Below, piece by piece: positions 1-5,664 of a DNA stretch of 5,664 nt (position 1 is its first letter; each line of letters opens with the position of its first letter). The notes under the pieces were generated by a model. That model ran no database searches and was not told where the DNA came from. It was given only the letters and a program-made list of their open reading frames with translations. Both the position numbers and the translations under genes were made by a program. The DNA comes from an uncultured Sphingobacteriales bacterium. Lineage in GTDB: Bacteria; Bacteroidota; Bacteroidia; Chitinophagales; Chitinophagaceae. The stretch is taken from contig CAMPKG010000222.1 of the NCBI GenBank assembly GCA_946887085.1, positions 1 to 5,664 of the forward strand. Reading direction: 5' to 3'.

Positions 1-1522
1 TGGCTACCCTGTATCCATTGCCGATGCTTACTCTTATAACATTGTTTTTATTTTCCGAACTCCATTTATAATTCAATCTTGGTGTGAAAATATTACCGTG
101 CAATGAATTGTGGTCATAACGCATCCCGAGCAATAATTTGTTGTTATCGTTGATGGTTATTTCATCCTGTATAAACAACCCGGGAAGATACGTTTGCGAA
201 GGCATGTTTGCTGCCGATCCTGTTGTATCGAAGCCTGCTGTTGCCGGCGTGTTATCATCGTAGTAAGTATAACGGAATGCGGCGCCCAATAAAACATCAT
301 TGCGGTTGAATTGCCTGTTCCATGTCAGCTGCCCGAAGCCAATGTACTGTTGCGCCATGTAAGGAATGTCGCCGTAAAAACTATTCTGGTCGTGCCCGTT
401 GGCGCTGAACATGAAAGTCACCTGCTCGCGCAGGGGAAGCTGGTAAACACTAAACAACTCCCAGCGTTTTGTATAAATGCTTTCGCCGTAGATACTATCG
501 CCACCGCGAAACTCTTTTGACCAGTTCATATCACCACCCCAGCGGTCTTCATATATATACCGGCTAGCAATCGAAAATACACGATTGTTTTTCCTGTCGA
601 TGTTCCACTTGTTAAACACCGCTATCCTGTTTTGCAGCGTTACATCCGTAAAGCCATCTTTGTTGTTGTCGATGGGGTTTTGATAATTGAAATAGTTAAT
701 ACCTAAAAGTGATTGCGCTGAACTGCCCAAGCTGAATTTGGCGGCAACATCGGTATTTACCTCCCCCCAGCTTGTACCGAACACATCGGCAGAGAATAGA
801 GGAGCATTCCCCGGTTTTTTAGTGATGATATTTACCAGTCCTCCAACGGCCTCGCTGCCATATAATGTAGAAGCCGGGCCCTTCACAATCTCCACCCTTT
901 CTATCAGCGACTGGGGTATCCCGTTCAGTCCATATACTGTAGACAATCCGCTTACTATCGGCATTCCGTCTATGAGCACCATGGTATAGGGCCCTTCGAG
1001 TCCGTTTATGTGGATGTCGCCGGTATTACAAACATTACAATTCAGCTGCGGACGAACACCGTTCACATTTTGCAGCGCCTCAAAGATGGAGGGCGTCGGG
1101 TTGGCTTTAAAAAATTTCGGAGTATATACTTCTACAGGAACCGGACTTTCCAGTTTTGATACCTCCTTCATTGTCCCCGACACTACCACTTCGTCAAGGT
1201 TGCTGCCGGTGCCGCGTAAGCTGAAATTATACGCGGACTTACCGGGGACCAAATTCATGGTGTCTGAACCATATCCGATAAACGATGCAACCAGCCGGGC
1301 ATCTTTGTGTTCCTGCGGAAGATCCAGTTTAAAATTGCCCTTATCGTCTGTGTTTGTTCCAATAGTTGTTCCCACCAGTTGTATGTTGCAAAACGGTATG
1401 CCTTCCGATGTTTTCTTATCCCTTACCGATCCCGAAATAACAGTCTGCGCTCCCGCTATAGGACCAATAATCAAAAGAAAGATCAGTAAATATATCCTGG
1501 CATACCCGCATCGTAACAACAT
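1..1522 (-). CDS. TonB-dependent outer-membrane receptor with N-terminal carboxypeptidase-D-like domain (C-terminus beyond window)
   Basis: This outer-membrane receptor should import a ligand into the periplasm using energy passed on by TonB. The first 507 residues are visible. A signal peptide spans about residues 1-25 (hydrophobic YLLIFLLIIG, likely cleavage after AGA before QT). A carboxypeptidase-D regulatory-like beta domain covers about 27-105, followed by a TonB-box-like segment LDEVVVSG (109-116). The plug spans about 125-235, with VLIDGMPIV (182-190), IERVEIVKGPAS (207-218) and YGSEAVGGLVNIITK (221-235). Beta-barrel strands follow, and the visible part ends at GNGYRVA, a conserved mid-barrel region. 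A CxxC pair (C162, C165) lies in the plug. The ATG at 1522 is chosen because it opens the signal peptide, an in-frame stop lies just upstream, and a consensus promoter sits 20 bases away. No Shine-Dalgarno sequence is visible. The family is secure; the ligand is unknown, with a metal or metal chelate as a plausible guess. The barrel end and any operon partners lie to the left of the window. Confidence 0.93.
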   Translation of the reverse strand, partial: MLLRCGYARIYLLIFLLIIGPIAGAQTVISGSVRDKKTSEGIPFCNIQLVGTTIGTNTDDKGNFKLDLPQEHKDARLVASFIGYGSDTMNLVPGKSAYNFSLRGTGSNLDEVVVSGTMKEVSKLESPVPVEVYTPKFFKANPTPSIFEALQNVNGVRPQLNCNVCNTGDIHINGLEGPYTMVLIDGMPIVSGLSTVYGLNGIPQSLIERVEIVKGPASTLYGSEAVGGLVNIITKKPGNAPLFSADVFGTSWGEVNTDVAAKFSLGSSAQSLLGINYFNYQNPIDNNKDGFTDVTLQNRIAVFNKWNIDRKNNRVFSIASRYIYEDRWGGDMNWSKEFRGGDSIYGESIYTKRWELFSVYQLPLREQVTFMFSANGHDQNSFYGDIPYMAQQYIGFGQLTWNRQFNRNDVLLGAAFRYTYYDDNTPATAGFDTTGSAANMPSQTYLPGLFIQDEITINDNNKLLLGMRYDHNSLHGNIFTPRLNYKWSSENKNNVIRVSIGNGYRVA

Positions 1523-1542
1523 ATCCAAACGTTTTATGCTGC

Positions 1543-1573
1543 CAAAATTATAAATTTAGATTAATCTAACAAA
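1543..1573 (-). promoter_or_regulatory. Bacteroidota-type -33/-7 promoter of the left TonB-dependent receptor
   Basis: Read on the minus strand, TTTG (1573-1570) is followed by exactly 19 bases and then TAATTTTG (1550-1543). This matches the published Bacteroidota pattern TTTG-N19-TAnnTTTG at every fixed position. The receptor ATG begins 20 bases after the -7 box, implying a short leader of roughly 10-15 bases. It is the best promoter in the window. Its spacer is largely filled by a perfect palindrome, which suggests repressor or activator control. Confidence 0.75.
1556..1569. promoter_or_regulatory. 14-bp perfect palindrome, candidate operator in promoter spacer
   Basis: TTAGATTAATCTAA is identical to its reverse complement. 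It fills positions 1556-1569 of the 1551-1569 spacer, directly next to the -33 TTTG. A dimeric regulator bound here would block polymerase, or could distort the spacer as MerR-type activators do. The symmetry and position are seen directly; the operator role is inferred. The sequence is A/T-rich, so some chance of coincidence remains. Confidence 0.5.
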
Positions 1574-1579
1574 ATTTTT

Positions 1580-1636
1580 CCGTCAATCATTTTGTCATTT
1601 TTTTCAATTTGCGTTAAATGACAATATGTTTGACGG
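1580..1636. repeat. 57-base imperfect inverted repeat with 21-base arms
   Basis: The left arm (1580-1600) starts CCGTCAA and ends TGTCATTT. The right arm (1616-1636) starts AAATGACA and ends TTGACGG. The arms pair at 19 of 21 positions around a 15-base loop (1601-1615). Neither orientation ends in a T-run, so it is not a normal intrinsic terminator, and the true terminator of the M16 gene lies directly beside it. It sits seven bases upstream of the -33 box of the left receptor. It could be a composite regulator-binding site, a repetitive extragenic palindrome or a remnant of a small mobile element. No coding potential is visible. Confidence 0.65.
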
Positions 1637-1639
1637 CAT

Positions 1640-1673
1640 AAAAAAGAACCTCAAAAACAACTTTGAGGTTCTT
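1640..1673 (-). terminator. Intrinsic terminator of the M16 peptidase-family gene
   Basis: The arms 1644-1655 and 1662-1673 form a perfect 12-bp stem (AAGAACCTCAAA with its complement) around a 6-base loop. On the minus strand the stem runs into six T residues (1645-1640). It begins 22 bases after the M16 stop codon. The plus strand has no T-run after the stem, so it acts in the minus direction only. It closes the thioesterase-M16 unit before the next promoter. Confidence 0.9.
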
Positions 1674-1695
1674 GCCAAAAGATTTCAGGGAATAA

Positions 1696-2979
1696 TTAAA
1701 CTACCACCACCTCAAAAAAATCTTCCTCGCAGAAGTATTTGTTCGCAAGTCGCTGTAATTCGCTGGCGGTGATGGTTTTGTATATCCGGATATTGCGGTT
1801 GAAATGTTCGATGGTCAGGTCGTTGAGTATCAATGTACGCCAACGCTGTATGATAGAGAATGGCCCATCGAGATCGCCGAGCAGGTTGCCAAGGAGGTAG
1901 TTTTTCACCAGCAGCAATTCTTCATCGTCTGCAGGGGCTTCACAAAGCTCTTTCATTTCCTTGTAGATCTCTACCACGGCGGGCTCCACTACATCGCGGC
2001 CTACTTCGGTATGAATGATCATCGACCCGCTCTGCTGGTAGGGGGAGAGTGAACTATAGATACCATAAGTAAACCCTTTTTCCTCACGGATATTACTCAT
2101 CAGCCTCGAACCGAAATAACCACCGAACAAAGTATTCAGCACCACCATAGGTGCAAAGTCTTCGTGGTGACGGTTAGGGAACAACCTGCCGATACGGATC
2201 GCACCCTGCACGCCATTGGGATCGTTGAGCACGTTCAGTTTTTTCTCAGCAGGGCCGGGAGCAGCAAATTCTTCCTGCGTCAGCACAACGGGCGTTACCG
2301 CGGCTTGCCCGAAAACTGCGTCCAGCGCTTTCACTTCGGCATCGCTCACCTTTCCGGCCATGAACATTTTTACATTGGCCAGTGAATAGCAGGTTTTAAA
2401 AAGGCTCTTCATGTCTTCCACTGTCACTGCCTCTATCGTCTCTTTCTTCGAAAACCGGCCATAGTGGTGAGCTTCTCCGAACAATAATGCATCTATCTTC
2501 TGATTGGCTACGAAGTCGCATTGCCTTTCGTGCACCAGCAGGCGCTGTATCGTGTTCTGTTTATAGATAGCAGCCTCGCTTTCCGGAAAGCTGGCTTCTG
2601 TAAGTATTTCTAAAACTATAGGCAGCAGCGCGGGCAGATGTTTGGTAAGCGAGTACAACGTTACAGTACTGTAATCGTTACTGGCGTTTACTTTCAGGCT
2701 CGCTCCGTAAAATTCAAGTGCCTCATTTATCTGCTGTGCAGTGCGTTTGCTGGTACCGCTCTTTAGAAGCCCGGCTACTGAGTGCGCAACTGCGGGTTTA
2801 GGTTCCCACCAAAGCCCGGCTGGGAATACCCAATCTATCTCCACTACATCCTGCACACCTGCGTTCAGCCAATACAAGGGCAAGCCGTTGCTCAGGTGAG
2901 CTGTATTGACAGGCGGCAGTACATAATCAAACTCTACTGCATCGTGTATAGCGGGGACAACTTTGCGGTCAACAACCAT
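1696..2979 (-). CDS. Peptidase M16 family protein, predicted non-catalytic (HXXEH lost)
   Basis: M16B proteins are small clam-shell zinc peptidases that often work as pairs of one catalytic and one non-catalytic chain. This 427-residue protein has the normal two-domain M16B length: an N-terminal domain of about residues 25-220 and a C-terminal domain of about 245-425. Where the zinc motif HXXEH is expected it reads HSVAG (66-70), so the glutamate base and second histidine ligand are missing. The surrounding fold signatures (LLKSGTSKRT, INEALEFYGAS) are intact. The C-terminal domain keeps the substrate-binding R/Y pair in NIREEKGFTYG (R298, Y305), preceded by LNTLFGGYFGSRL. It therefore resembles the non-catalytic subunit of heterodimers such as Sph2681/Sph2682 of Sphingomonas. 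No signal peptide is visible, so it is probably cytoplasmic. It starts 38 bases after the thioesterase stop with no clear promoter between them, suggesting co-transcription. No catalytic partner is present in this window. Confidence 0.92.
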   Translation of the reverse strand: MVVDRKVVPAIHDAVEFDYVLPPVNTAHLSNGLPLYWLNAGVQDVVEIDWVFPAGLWWEPKPAVAHSVAGLLKSGTSKRTAQQINEALEFYGASLKVNASNDYSTVTLYSLTKHLPALLPIVLEILTEASFPESEAAIYKQNTIQRLLVHERQCDFVANQKIDALLFGEAHHYGRFSKKETIEAVTVEDMKSLFKTCYSLANVKMFMAGKVSDAEVKALDAVFGQAAVTPVVLTQEEFAAPGPAEKKLNVLNDPNGVQGAIRIGRLFPNRHHEDFAPMVVLNTLFGGYFGSRLMSNIREEKGFTYGIYSSLSPYQQSGSMIIHTEVGRDVVEPAVVEIYKEMKELCEAPADDEELLLVKNYLLGNLLGDLDGPFSIIQRWRTLILNDLTIEHFNRNIRIYKTITASELQRLANKYFCEEDFFEVVVV

Positions 2980-3017
2980 TGCGTTTAAAAATTTTTAGGA
3001 TTAACGGAACACAAATA

Positions 3018-3533
3018 TCAGTCCTTAATGAATAGTGCGCGCAGCTCACCCGCTTCTTCGGGCCGCATTTTGCCGCCCAGTATCAGGCGTATCTGCCTGC
3101 GGCGCAACGCCCCTTCAAACATCGTTTTCTCTTCTTCGGTTTGCGGATCCAATCCCGGAACTGTGCGGGGACGGCCATTGGGGTCAAGCGCCACAAATGT
3201 CAGATATGCCTCATTCGTCAGGTATTTATACTGGGCCGACAGGTCCTCACCCCAGACGCGCAGAAATACTTCCATGGACGTATTGAACGCACGTGTCAGT
3301 TTTGCCTCGATGGTCAGCAAGTTGCCCAGCTTTATCGGGTTATTGAAAGAGACATTGTCAACCGAAGCGGTCACAACCGGGCAGTTACAATGCTTCTGCG
3401 CCGCGATAGCCGCTGCAATATCCATCCAGTGCATCAGGCGGCCTCCCATGAGATTGCCCAGCGTGTTGGTATCATTCGGCAGAACCAACTCAGACATAAC
3501 AACATAAGTGTCCTGCGGATGTTTTGTTTGCAT
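3018..3533 (-). CDS. Acyl-CoA thioesterase, hotdog fold, YciA/BACH type
   Basis: This cytoplasmic enzyme should hydrolyse acyl-CoA to free fatty acid and CoA, tuning CoA and acyl-CoA pools. From the ATG at 3533 the protein has 171 residues, a normal length for a single-hotdog YciA relative. The family core is clear: LPNDTNTLGNLMGG (18-31), then HWMDIAAAIAAQKH (35-48), with D38 at the place of the catalytic aspartate, and VTASVDNVSF (54-63) in a core strand. The segment LTNEAYLTFVALDPNGRP (105-122) matches the usual later strand. The tail of about residues 130-171 is charged and probably helical. A TTG at 3542 would add three residues (MYK), but the ATG is preferred because it is the standard codon and homologues typically start close to this point. 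A TAnnTTTG box lies upstream, and the gene probably shares its transcript with the M16 gene. Acyl-chain preference cannot be read from the sequence. Confidence 0.93.
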   Translation of the reverse strand: MQTKHPQDTYVVMSELVLPNDTNTLGNLMGGRLMHWMDIAAAIAAQKHCNCPVVTASVDNVSFNNPIKLGNLLTIEAKLTRAFNTSMEVFLRVWGEDLSAQYKYLTNEAYLTFVALDPNGRPRTVPGLDPQTEEEKTMFEGALRRRQIRLILGGKMRPEEAGELRALFIKD

Positions 3534-3559
3534 TTTATACAAAGCTTTTTTAACGGCGT

Positions 3560-3567
3560 CAAAGTTA
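3560..3567 (-). promoter_or_regulatory. Candidate -7 box of the thioesterase-M16 unit
   Basis: TAACTTTG on the minus strand fits TAnnTTTG exactly and lies 26 bases before the thioesterase ATG. The position expected for the -33 element (3587-3590) reads TAAC, which is the stop codon of the upstream receptor plus one base, so the -33 part is poor. The unit may be driven weakly from here, or partly by read-through from the receptor gene. Confidence 0.45.
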
Positions 3568-3586
3568 GGATAGTTTACCCTATCCT
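3567..3586. promoter_or_regulatory. 7-bp dyad between receptor stop and thioesterase -7 box
   Basis: AGGATAG (3567-3573) and CTATCCT (3580-3586) are perfect complements around a 6-base gap. The dyad begins one base after the stop codon of the right-hand receptor and touches the TAACTTTG box. There is no T-run after it on the minus strand, so it would be a weak intrinsic terminator at best. An operator for the thioesterase promoter, or an mRNA 3'-end stabilising hairpin, are the other options. Confidence 0.4.
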
Positions 3587-3587
3587 G

Positions 3588-5456
3588 TTATTTATTTGCC
3601 GCCACGCTGAAACGCATACCAAATGTATACCACCTGCCCGGCATAGGTACTACACCGGCCTCTTTATACTGGGTATCGAGAATGTTGTTCGCATCGGCAA
3701 AAACCGTGAACTTCCTCCAGGTATAGCCCACACGCGCATCCAGTATTGTATAGTCATTGGCGTTGATCCTGTATTGATAGCGCCCGGCAAGGTTGAGGGT
3801 TAGCCTGTCAAAAAATACGTTACGTGAAGTGATGACGAACTGGTGCCTTAGAGCTTCCACCGCATACTTCGAAATATCAGCTGATGGTTTTTCTATCTCA
3901 GGCGAGAGGTAGGTATAAGACGCATCCCAGACAGAGGTGAATTTCCCGGCAAAGAATTGTTCACCTGCATTCCAGTTGGCTTGTAATGTAACGCCTTGCG
4001 TATTGATCGCCTGGAAGTTCCTGGGCTGCCACGGGTCTGTATCAATCGTCCTTATCCAGTCAATAAACCCGGTAACATTTCTATAGAAATAACTTGCCTG
4101 AACAAATACGAATGGCATCGAGTAACGCCCGCCGCCTTCAGCATATTTTGCAAACTCTGGCTGTAGTGTGCTGTTGCCAATATTCGCCGGACCTTTATAG
4201 TAAAGGTCGGTGTAGGTTGGAAGACGTTGGCCTGTAGATGCACTCGCAAAGAGTTTTAGCTTTTTCGTGAGCCTGTACCCCGCATCTGCTGCCGGATATA
4301 ATTTAAAACCGAATTCGCTGTTGTGATTCCCATACACAGCGATGCCAGCGGTCAGTTTTTCCGAGAATTCATGTCTGTACTCGGCATACACACCAAGATT
4401 ATTCCGGTTGTGTTTTCCAAGGTTAGAGCTGTGGATGTCTTCATAACGGTATTCGATGCCGGCGCCTGCAATGCCTTTGCCTAATTTCAGCGAAGACTGT
4501 ACTTCGCCGGTTATCACATTCGTTTCGTGGAAATTTCGGTATACAGCAGGTTTCTGTTTGATATACACATAGTCATCGCTGTTGTATCGATAACTTATGC
4601 GAGGCTTAACAGAGAATCTTTCATTTGGTTTGAAACTGTATAGTATGCTTCCTATAGCAGTTTGCACAGCTTCTTCTGAATTGACATCACCAGGTGCGCT
4701 GTAAAAAGCATTCGCGCCAAACTTGTTATTAGTATAACCTCCCATTGCTTCAATGCTGTTCTTATTATTCAGCATTATGGTGTTTTGATAAAACAAACGA
4801 TGGGCTTCAAACGCGGTGTTGTAACGACAGCCATTTCCCTCATCATGAGCAACAGAAAGAATATGTCCATGTCCCTTACCTGAAATAGACGCAGATGCCT
4901 GTGCACCCCAGTTATGATAGGTATCCCCTGTTGCCGAATCGGTTTTCAAACTGCTGCCTGCATACGCCTGTGCGAACACTTCATCATTCACCGGCATGGA
5001 CGTAACGATATTGATCGCCCCTGTCAGTGCATTCACGCCGTATTTACTGGCTGCCGGCCCACGCAGTACTTCTATATGGTCGATAGTAGAAAGCGGCAAT
5101 GGCACATTCATCAAATGGTGGCCCGTCTGCGGATCAGACATTTTTACACCGTTGATGAGTACCACTACCTGGTCGAACGAGCTTCCGTCTATACCCACGT
5201 CTGCCTGCGTACCCAGCGGCCCGCGTTGGCGCAGATCAACACCATCTGCATAGGAAAGCAGTTCGTTTACCGAACGTACGGGCAAGGCTTTCATCTGGTC
5301 GTTGGTTAGGATTTGTATATTCCTGTTTTGCTGAGAGAACGGAGTGGAGATGCGGTTCTCCTTTACAACGAATGAGTCGAGAGCAACAGATGATTGCGCG
5401 CTGGTGACGTTTGCGACTGCTAAAGATGCTAATCCTAACAAGGCGGTCTTTCTCAT
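3588..5456 (-). CDS. TonB-dependent outer-membrane receptor, BtuB/CirA type
   Basis: This is a complete 622-residue outer-membrane active transporter. The signal peptide covers residues 1-20 (MRKTALLGLASLAVANVTSA, cleavage before QS). A TonB-box-like DSFVV (27-31) follows directly, with no carboxypeptidase-D-like domain, unlike the receptor at the left end. The plug spans about 40-155: VVVLINGVKMSDPQTGHH (97-114), IDHIEVLRGPAASKYG (125-140) and GAINIVT (146-152). The barrel occupies the rest, with FGANAFY (246-252) typical of Bacteroidota relatives, SASTGQRLPTYTDLYY in mid-barrel, and a closing ADANNILDTQYKE and MPGRWYTFGMRFSV. The final strand is followed by a short AANK tail instead of ending on an aromatic residue. 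The ATG at 5456 gives the signal peptide and lies 19 bases after a -7 box. Relatives are often annotated as vitamin B12 or iron-complex receptors, but no cobalamin riboswitch or cobalamin gene supports that here, so the ligand is left open. Confidence 0.94.
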   Translation of the reverse strand: MRKTALLGLASLAVANVTSAQSSVALDSFVVKENRISTPFSQQNRNIQILTNDQMKALPVRSVNELLSYADGVDLRQRGPLGTQADVGIDGSSFDQVVVLINGVKMSDPQTGHHLMNVPLPLSTIDHIEVLRGPAASKYGVNALTGAINIVTSMPVNDEVFAQAYAGSSLKTDSATGDTYHNWGAQASASISGKGHGHILSVAHDEGNGCRYNTAFEAHRLFYQNTIMLNNKNSIEAMGGYTNNKFGANAFYSAPGDVNSEEAVQTAIGSILYSFKPNERFSVKPRISYRYNSDDYVYIKQKPAVYRNFHETNVITGEVQSSLKLGKGIAGAGIEYRYEDIHSSNLGKHNRNNLGVYAEYRHEFSEKLTAGIAVYGNHNSEFGFKLYPAADAGYRLTKKLKLFASASTGQRLPTYTDLYYKGPANIGNSTLQPEFAKYAEGGGRYSMPFVFVQASYFYRNVTGFIDWIRTIDTDPWQPRNFQAINTQGVTLQANWNAGEQFFAGKFTSVWDASYTYLSPEIEKPSADISKYAVEALRHQFVITSRNVFFDRLTLNLAGRYQYRINANDYTILDARVGYTWRKFTVFADANNILDTQYKEAGVVPMPGRWYTFGMRFSVAANK

Positions 5457-5475
5457 GATCTTAAATTTTAGCGCG

Positions 5476-5505
5476 CAAAGATAGCGGCGTTAGCAGACCA
5501 TGAAA
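5476..5505 (-). promoter_or_regulatory. Bacteroidota-type promoter of the right TonB-dependent receptor
   Basis: TATCTTTG on the minus strand (5483-5476) matches TAnnTTTG. Upstream, TTTC (5505-5502) lies 18 bases away, one base off the TTTG -33 element and one base short of the usual spacing. Only 19 bases separate the -7 box from the ATG, leaving no room for a riboswitch or a long leader. Confidence 0.6.
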
Positions 5506-5539
5506 GAGTTATGAAACAGAGGTTTGAATAATATATGAT

Positions 5540-5601
5540 GAACTAGTTCTACAACATCTGTATTGAAGTGAGAATCATTCAGGTTGTACGTTATCGATAA
5601 C
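5540..5601. promoter_or_regulatory. Upstream region with short palindromes, possible regulator sites
   Basis: Three symmetric elements lie between the right-end terminator and the receptor promoter: GAACTAGTTC (5540-5549, perfect 10 bp), GTTATCGATAAC (5590-5601, perfect 12 bp), and a looser inverted repeat pairing TACAACATCTG (5550-5560) with CAGGTTGTA (5580-5588). All lie upstream of the -33 position, where activators usually bind. No gene is visible in 5457-5629. The symmetry is seen; the regulatory role is a guess. Confidence 0.3.
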
Positions 5602-5629
5602 AACAATATCTCTATAAAATTATCTAAAT

Positions 5630-5660
5630 AAAAAAGCGGTTGCCCGCGGCAACCGCTTTT
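5630..5660 (-). terminator. Strong intrinsic terminator of an unseen gene to the right
   Basis: The arms 5632-5644 and 5648-5660 form a perfect 13-bp stem (AAAAGCGGTTGCC and its complement) around the 3-base loop CGC. On the minus strand it ends in six T residues (5635-5630), which marks the end of a minus-strand gene to the right of the window. On the plus strand only four T residues follow before AAAA, so termination in that direction would be weaker. It isolates the receptor gene transcriptionally. Confidence 0.85.
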
Positions 5661-5664
5661 AAAA

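Noticed and set aside
1008..1553. Plus-strand open frame of 181 codons
   Set aside because: It lies antisense to the well-supported left receptor, ends inside that gene's promoter region, and its translation has no recognisable domain. It is a shadow of the minus-strand gene.
1580..1636. The 57-base inverted repeat as a second terminator
   Set aside because: Neither strand has a T-run directly after the stem, and the hairpin at 1640-1673 already provides a full terminator for the M16 gene.
3534..3542. TTG start for the thioesterase, adding three residues
   Set aside because: The ATG at 3533 is the standard codon, still gives the whole hotdog domain and agrees better with typical family N-termini. 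TTG use cannot be fully excluded.
3141..3803. Plus-strand open frame of 220 codons spanning the thioesterase and the end of the right receptor
   Set aside because: It is antisense to two genes with clear family signatures and crosses their junction. The translation is rich in arginine, histidine, cysteine and isoleucine with no domain, as expected for an antisense shadow.
4052..4249. Minus-strand 65-codon frame inside the right receptor
   Set aside because: It lies in a different frame within the receptor coding sequence and has no independent start signal or domain.
5457..5664. Cobalamin riboswitch ahead of the BtuB-type receptor
   Set aside because: The promoter at 5476-5505 leaves only about 19 bases of leader, and I do not see the riboswitch's conserved core in the upstream DNA.

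Overview
The window looks like a chromosomal segment of a member of the Bacteroidota, most likely Chitinophagaceae or a close relative. The reasons are: two TonB-dependent outer-membrane receptors of Bacteroidota type, one with an N-terminal carboxypeptidase-D-like domain; promoters matching the Bacteroidota pattern (TTTG, about 19 bases, TAnnTTTG) instead of the E. coli pattern; A/T-rich leaders without clear Shine-Dalgarno sequences; and moderate GC content. The taxonomic call is an inference from these signs; no marker gene is present. All four genes lie on the minus strand, so transcription runs from right to left.

Layout from right to left. A strong intrinsic terminator at 5630-5660 closes an unseen minus-strand gene to the right. 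A regulatory gap of about 170 bases with small palindromes leads to a promoter at 5476-5505. This drives a complete 622-residue TonB-dependent receptor of the BtuB/CirA type (3588-5456). A short dyad and a second TAnnTTTG box follow its stop codon and precede a YciA-type acyl-CoA thioesterase (3018-3533). A peptidase M16 family protein (1696-2979) starts 38 bases after that and probably shares its transcript. It ends at a perfect 12-bp hairpin terminator (1640-1673). The last gap (1523-1639) holds a 57-base imperfect inverted repeat and a consensus promoter with a 14-bp palindrome in its spacer. That promoter serves a second TonB-dependent receptor, which runs off the left edge after 507 visible codons.

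How the genes relate. The two receptors imply TonB/ExbB/ExbD-energised uptake of scarce ligands such as metal chelates or cofactors, but no substrate can be fixed from this window. The thioesterase and the M16 protein look like cytoplasmic housekeeping genes set between the two transport units. The M16 protein has lost the zinc-binding HXXEH motif but keeps the C-terminal R/Y pair, so it is probably the non-catalytic half of a heterodimer whose partner is encoded elsewhere.

I see no phage, CRISPR, toxin-antitoxin, insertion-sequence or RNA genes. The coding content is ordinary. The most interesting material is the regulatory DNA at 1543-1636.
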